Below, in pieces: positions 58,045 through 64,000 of a DNA stretch of 64,000 bases. The notes under the pieces were generated by a model. The model ran no database searches, was not told where the DNA came from, and saw only the letters and a program-made list of their open reading frames with translations. Origin of the DNA: Oxytricha trifallax (taxonomy: Eukaryota > Ciliophora > Spirotrichea > Sporadotrichida > Oxytrichidae); the NCBI GenBank assembly GCA_000711775.1, contig ARYC01001397.1, positions 1-64,000 on the forward strand, given 5' to 3'. The position numbers and the translations under genes are program-made. Positions within the stretch are counted from its first letter, which is position 1; every line of letters starts with the position of its first letter.

Positions 58045-59004
58045 AATTATTTATTCGTTTAAATCTAAAACTTATTTATAAACATTCATTCTTCCTTCTC
58101 TTGCACAAACTGTTGTCTTATCTACGCTCACTCTCTTACAGCTGCTTTGAATCAAGTCTACTGTATCGATAGGCAAGTCATGCATAAGATGATACAGCAG
58201 CAGCTTCTTGTAGTGAGTCTTGATTTAACTCCAATAGAATTCAATTCCATTAAACTGTGGGCTATAGGGAACGTTATATACAGAAGTTATGTGTAACTCT
58301 TCATAAGGTTTCTTAGACTCCTTAGTCTTACAAACTGAGAGGTTATCAACAAACAGTATGATTTCTTAGTCGCTGTACTTATCTCTTAGCTTTTGTAAGA
58401 ACTCAATATACTATTCTCGCTTAATAAAGCGAGGTTGAATGACGTAACTTTCTAAGCCTGAATCTTCGCTAATACCAGCTAAAATTGCATGGGTTACAAC
58501 CTTTACCTTTAGTCGTAGACTTCTATATTATCATACTGCTTTTACCATGACTTATTAATAAAGGCATTGAAGGTCAACACAGCTTCATCAGCGTGTATGA
58601 ACTTGGTGTTATTGTTAATAGCCCTCTGCATTTAATCATATGTATATATAGTTTTAATTATTACTATAAATTGGCACTGTAAAATCAATCACTCTCTTCA
58701 CTCTGTTGACAGTCTTGAAAGTAATACCATTTCTACTATAAATATTGGCTATAGTCTTAGGAGAGATAAGCATGTCTGGAAACTTGCGATGAAACATTAT
58801 AGATCTCTAGTCAAATGGAAAGTGTGCCCAATACTTCAAAGTTTTGGAGTCGCAGAGGTTGTCAATATGGTGCTGTGAGAATTTTTATTTTCTTGCAGAA
58901 TGTTTTCAAGAGCCAGAATTATAATGCTAAACAGCCAACAAGCAATGATACCTAACTGTTGAGGCAATCTTGCACAGGACCTTTGCTATTGCTGCATAAT
59001 TCAT
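58030..59004 (-). pseudogene. TBE transposase (Tc1/IS630 DDE family), frameshifted
   Basis: Starts MNYAAIAKVLCKIASTVRY (59,004), with an HTH-type N-terminal half and SPKTIANIYSRNGITFKTVN. The catalytic residues are the first Asp in FIHADEAVLTFNAF (about 58,580), the second Asp in EIILFVDNLSVCKT (about 58,345), and Glu in NVPYSPQFNGIEFYWSQIKT (about 58,220-58,275). It ends at TGA 58,030. An in-frame TGA near 58,916 and frameshifts near 58,635 and 58,510 interrupt it, so this copy cannot make a full transposase without repair. It pairs with the TIRs as the element's mobilising enzyme. Confidence 0.9.
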
Positions 59005-59135
59005 TACAGGTTTGACTAAGTCTATATTTATACTTGTACCATACCTAAGCTTAAGCAGTAAATCTAAATATTACTCATCATAAATAGACCCTAAATTTCG
59101 CTAATTTCTATTTCTCATTTTGCAAATTGGCCTAA

Positions 59136-59220
59136 TTTCTCTACTAACCCCAATAAGACCCCAACTATACCCTACAAATCAAAGCACTTATAAACCTCTT
59201 TAAGGGGTTTTGGGGTTTTG
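59136..59220. repeat. TBE right terminal inverted repeat with C4A4
   Basis: Ends GGGGTTTTGGGGTTTTG on the plus strand, i.e. two complete telomeric units at the element terminus. The inner part matches the left repeat. Confidence 0.93.
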
Positions 59221-59899
59221 AATGCTCTTATTATTTTTATGGCTTACGATATGGTAGATTAATTATAGAGATAGTTTAATTGGGTTTATATAAAACTTCC
59301 AACATATCGAATGAGGATATAAGATTAATTTAAAAAACATAGGAAATTAAAAATTTGATTCATAGAATAAAATTTATTAAGAATATCTGATCTGGAAAAG
59401 AAATGAAAAACAAAATAATTAAATTACAAGAAAGATCTAAGTTTTATTTTTTAATACTCTTTCTTGGTTATCTATAAATTCATTAAATTTACCTTTATCA
59501 ACGAAAAAATAGAAATATTAATAATTGTATAGGAATTTGTATTTAAATTATAATAAATAAGTTTGAAGTCAATATATCTATATCTCAAAAAAGAAAATAA
59601 TAACAATTTACATATTCTTTAAAGCAACAAAATCAAACTTTTGTAATAAAATGTGATGAATAATCTAGAATAATCGGTACAAGAATACATTTTTAATATA
59701 AAAAGGCAAAGTGGGAGGGACTTAAACTATAGAAAAAGCAAGTCAAACTTCAACACAAGAAAAAAACTGACACTGAAGTTGAAATAATTTTACAACTTAG
59801 ATGTAATGAAAGAAATTGTTGAATAAGCTAAATAACAAAACGATTATGCTCAGTTCATAAGTACTAGAGAACAAATTTATCATGTTTTTTGCTTTCATA
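59221..59899. other. AT-rich flank of the TBE element
   Basis: No coding signal seen. Separates the TBE end from the third copy of the dispersed repeat. Confidence 0.4.
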
Positions 59900-59985
59900 T
59901 TTACAATCTTGATTAACCATTATGGGATATCGAGGATTCGGCTAAAGTTCACAAAAGATAAATCCTCTTTTTAGAAATCTCTAAA
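59900..59985. repeat. Dispersed repeat next to TBE ends, copy C
   Basis: Diverged copy of 37,239-37,330: ttacaatcttgattaaccat, gggatatcgaggattcggct, cacaaaagataaatcc. Lies 680 bp beyond the right TBE end. Confidence 0.65.
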
Positions 59986-62900
59986 TCACCTCTTAATATT
60001 GCTTCGCCATTTTTTAACAATTTCATTTGATTGTATTTCTTGTATTGTTAAAAATGTTCATTAATATGCAAGTCTTATATAGTTATTATTTTTAATTTTA
60101 AGGCTATTATTATTCTTAGTAATTTGATTTTCTTATTATATCCTAAATTAGCAATTAATTCTATGTAAAATTATAATAATTAAAAAAACATGTTATTTTA
60201 TTATAATTAAATAAGTAAAGTATTCGATTTTATTGTACATTATTTTATTTGTAAATATCTTCAATAAATAAAACTTGCTCATGCAATAAGCTAAAAATAG
60301 ACTCTGAATAACACTTAGACAAGAAAATTTGATAAGATATATAATGCAATAACTACTTCAAATTCTTTGATTGCTAACCAAACACTATTTGTTTGTGAAA
60401 TTCCATTAAATATTCATTTAAGGAAATAGCATTATTGAGATCTGCAAAAATAATGCTGATATTTGATGATATCTTTATATTCTGGACAATTAATTTCAGA
60501 TAATCTTTCTGAGAAAGCCTCATCATAACTTGCTTGAGCATTTAATTAATTCTAATCAAGATGAAATAAATCTTTTGATAAATATACAAATAAATGTTTA
60601 TAATTTTATTTTACTTTATAAATCGAATATAATAGTACTCTTTATTAAATATTAAGCTATTTTTATAGACAAGTTATTTGAATACATAATAATTCATAAC
60701 ATAAATTTGTTTATTTAATAAAGATAATCTACATAAACATAAAAAAAAGCTATACGAGTTGCTAATTATTATTATCAATTATATAAAATTAGTATTTAAT
60801 AATTTAAATGCAATAGTCTAATTTATAATTGTTTAATAATTTTAAGCTAATTTGCAGCTTAAAATAAATATCAATTCTCAATTTTATTTAACTTATTACC
60901 CGAATTAAACCAATAAACTCACAATATATCCAGCAACTAATCATACAAGCCTTTAGGTAAATTTTTTGCTTAAATTTAAATTAAATCAACGAAATTATTA
61001 TTTAATAGTTTTAATTGTAAAATTAATAATGGATTTATTCAGTTAAAAATTAAGATCTTCGCATTTCTCTGCTTCCTTTCTTTATTAGAGCAATTCCTCT
61101 AAATATTACTCTTCTATTGTCATAGAGAAATTAAAAGCAGTTGAGATATCATCATACCTTATTTTATAACTAAATAATGACTTCCTTGAAAATAGTATTT
61201 AAAAATGGGACTTAAAATAATAGTATATAAGAATTGAAGCTTTAACTAAAACTATTGAATACAATTTAGAAATGTAGATTAGGGTTACAACTAAAATATA
61301 TTACAACTTTTGAATATAAATAAGTTCTTTACCATGAATATGTTTCTTAAGCTATAAAATGATAAAAGAATTCAAAACCACATATTTAAGTAATTTTTTT
61401 TCAGATACAAAGCAAATACCTCATCAATAACTCTTTAATATAAATTAAAATATTAAAGTAACAACAATTATGTGTAAAGGTAATCTGCAAAACTCATTAA
61501 CAAAAAATCGCTAATATCTAACCAACGTTTATCCAAGAATTTGCCTCATATACTGTATAGAAGAATGGTCAGTATCAACAAATTCATGCATACTTACATG
61601 AAATTCAAATGAAGCAATACAATAATCAAGTCAAAAACATGTAATGAAATAATTCATAAAAAAGTTATATTTGCTCAGAAATTAGTTTGAGAAATAAACT
61701 GTCTTATGATAAATATTACAATGTACTAATATCACAAAATAAAGGAAAATTAATCTTTAAAATCGGAATTAATTTTAGATACATTATTCTTGATTGAATT
61801 CAAATTATTAAAGAGTAGATTATTGCTGATAAATGTCAACAAAAAAGTGATTAGATTATGCAATTTAATAAAATGACCAACCTCCATTTTTGAATTGGAT
61901 GCTATGTTAATAAATAAGTAAATAGCAGTAAAGATTAATTATTCGTAGTATTTTAAATGGATAAAATCTGAAATTAATCATATTTTTAGCAAAGTTAAAT
62001 GCAGTAAGAATTCTCAAAATACAAGAGCTAATTACCATAGTCCTAATAAGATGTCACTTTATTCATTATTATAGCAAAAGGAGAATTTGTATTTATTATA
62101 AATGACAAAGAATATTTTTTTCATACAAAATTAATCATCAATAAACCATAAATAAAATACATACACTTTGCAATATTCTTGCATATGAATAAGGCTTAAT
62201 TGATACTTTACAATATCGAAATATTACCATAGATGATAAATAAAAATATTATCTGTTGAAGCTGGCAAATTTAAACTAATTATATATTTTTAATTATTAT
62301 TTATTTAATTTAAATTAATTTCCCTGATTCGAATGAAATTTTATAATAACCAAATTCTTCTCAAGAAATATTGTAAGATTAGGAATTACTTAATAAATTG
62401 AATTCTGGTCCTAGCATTTCACCCATTATTCATGTAATTTACACACTAATGATAAAACTTAAGTTAATTTATAATTTCGTAATCGAATTTCAAAATTGAT
62501 AGAAATTTCCTAACAAATATAAGAAAAAGATTAACTATAATGAAAAACATAAGGATAAATTAAACATAAATTAAGAATTATATTTTGAAAATAAAACTTT
62601 AAAATAGTAATATTAATGATACATTAATAAAAAAGTGAGTGAATGTCTATAAGGAAAAAAAAAATTAAACTTTGCTATTTTATAGCAAACAATTATAATA
62701 GACATTTAAGAATATTAGTAAACCTTTCCAATGGCGCTTAAATATGAGTACAAATTATAATATCTGATTGATAAAAATTAATAGCATGCTAATAATTAAC
62801 ACATCTTAACTTAAAATCTAAAACTCTGCTAATAATGAATTTCATACTCCAAGATTTTAGTATTTCCTCAAATTTTGAAATTTAATTAATTAACTTTACG

Positions 62901-63150
62901 TTAGACTCCAATGTCAGCACAATTTTGCACTTTATAGACACAAATAAACCAAACATCTCCGAAATTATAGAGACTTGTAATCGAATACAAATATAAGAAG
63001 CAAAATTAAATCAAATCTTCATATCATTAAGAAAAAAAAACTAATAAACTAGTTACCTATAACTAGGCTTAAATTATACTATTAAAAAAAATTATATTAT
63101 ATCTTTCTCATTCATCAAGAAGAAGGAAAAATACCAGACCTCTCAAACAA
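59986..63150. other. AT-rich noncoding stretch
   Basis: No convincing coding, repeat or element signal. Simple A/T composition throughout. Confidence 0.45.
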
Positions 63151-63179
63151 TAATTAATATAAAATTACGTGTTTTCTCT

Positions 63180-63525
63180 TCTAAAGAGGAAGAAGCAGAA
63201 AATAAACTCTCCATAGAGAGGCTAATTATTAAGCCTGGAAAAAGGTTAAAACGTTGACGTCACAATTCAACGATATTGGTAATAAAGAATTAAGGGAGAA
63301 CATATTCAGATATAACATAACTTAAGATCAGCAATAGATAGCGCTTCTTTGTGATGAAAAGGTAAAATGTATGAGAAAAACACTTGATTTTTTTTATCAT
63401 TCCAATTTAAAAATCATAGGTGAAAAGAAAATAATTGTTAAGAACCCTATTATTGATATATCTAAATAATGGTTATAAATTATACTAGCCAATTCTAAAA
63501 ATCCTCAAGATTAAATTAATTGATT
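63180..63525 (+). pseudogene. Unidentified coding block, one frame change
   Basis: The plus strand reads SKEEEAENKLSIERLIIKPG KRLK. It then continues one frame over from 63,253 as TLTSQFNDIGNKELRENIFR, YNITQDQQQIALLCDEKVKC and MRKTLDFFYHSNLKIIGEKK, ending NSKNPQDQIN at TGA. The composition is clearly protein-like. A frameshift or short intron near 63,255 breaks it. No family recognised. Confidence 0.5.
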
Positions 63526-64000
63526 GTAAAAATTAATAGAGATCGGTAAATAAATTTGGAATTGAATTAAATAAGAATTATTCATATAGTAGATATGGAA
63601 TTTTAGAAGCTTTATCTTGATAGTATTAACCTTTCATATCTTTTACCATCTCTTTATAATTTTGTTGTTCCTATCATTTTCTACATAGCTCTTGGACTTC
63701 TGATTTTGTTACACTACTTATAGGTATTGCTGAAAAATGAAGTTTAAGATATGTTTTTTGTAACGGATATGTTTCATTGTGAAGACATCATCTCCACCAC
63801 GCCATCTTATGACTTCATTTTATTATATTTATTATCAATTTAATATTTAAGTTTCCTAATATAAATTATGAGTCTTACATAATGGGAGGGAGCATAAAAA
63901 CTGATTAACCTAGAAATTATCACATTCTTATAGTTGGGATTATGAAAGACAAAATTGTTAAAGCTAGGCTATAACTCAACAATTACAAACAAAATCTTTT
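63526..64000. other. AT-rich window end
   Basis: No feature supported. Confidence 0.4.

Larger units (their letters stand above)
55113..59220. mobile_element. TBE-family transposon, 4.1 kb, with telomeric-repeat ends
   Basis: The ends are inverted repeats of ~85 bp. The right end, read outward on the minus strand, begins CAAAACCCCAAAACCCC, two telomeric C4A4 units plus C. The left end has the inner unit intact and the outer one mutated (CAATGAGT). The repeats continue TTATAAGTGCTTTGATTTGT and GTTGGGGTCTTATTGGGGT. Inside are a zinc finger-kinase gene (-), ORF2 (+) and a Tc1/IS630 transposase (-), the layout and 4.1-kb size of Oxytricha TBE elements. Such elements are excised from the developing macronucleus, and the family's transposase has been implicated in germline DNA elimination in Oxytricha. 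I could not define the 3-bp target duplication. Confidence 0.93.

Overview
The window looks like germline (micronuclear) DNA of a hypotrich/stichotrich ciliate of the Oxytricha-Stylonychia kind. Three things point there. (1) Every recognisable coding block uses TAA and TAG as glutamine and TGA as the only stop, so standard-code ORFs are cut into short pieces. (2) A 4.1-kb transposon at 55.1-59.2 kb has ends made of the telomeric C4A4 repeat and the three-gene layout of TBE elements (Tc1/IS630 transposase, zinc finger-kinase, and a ~20-kDa ORF). (3) The DNA is extremely AT-rich, with a few small coding islands and introns of about 35-45 nt. No rRNA, tRNA, CRISPR or operon-like structure was seen.

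Layout: 0.39-6.3 kb holds a Helitron-type Rep/helicase gene on the minus strand, bracketed by related 22-bp tandem repeats; 8.6-9.5 kb a small element with ~97-bp terminal inverted repeats; 12-13.6 kb a broken gene; 15.6-19.4 kb a decayed TBE-like element (transposase, ORF2, kinase); 20.1-20.5 kb the 3' end of a LINE; 21.1-26.9 kb a 5.8-kb unit with nearly identical 425-bp inverted repeats around an intact, intron-containing gene resembling Sfi1-type centrin-binding proteins; 27.6-29.6 kb a gene disrupted by TGA codons; 33.5-37.1 kb a third partial TBE-like element (ORF2 remnant and kinase); 38.3-41.5 kb a terminal exon, a perfect hairpin and a GC-rich island of coding segments in several frames and probably both strands, which looks like a segmented or scrambled macronuclear-destined gene; 45.3-45.7 and 52.7-53.2 kb two copies of one fold-back MITE family; 45.8-46.7 kb a truncated LINE reverse transcriptase; 55.1-59.2 kb the TBE element; 63.2-63.5 kb an unidentified coding block. 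The rest is AT-rich, apparently noncoding germline DNA with scattered coding-like fragments.

Most elements carry frameshifts or TGA stops. The clearest exceptions are the Sfi1-like gene (no TGA in the reading frame I followed apart from intron jumps) and the USP-like C-terminal part of the Helitron protein. The elements share no pathway. They are independent mobile DNAs, presumably eliminated during macronuclear development, interspersed with possible macronucleus-destined segments. All translations were done by hand, so boundaries and frameshift positions are approximate unless a stop or start is stated.
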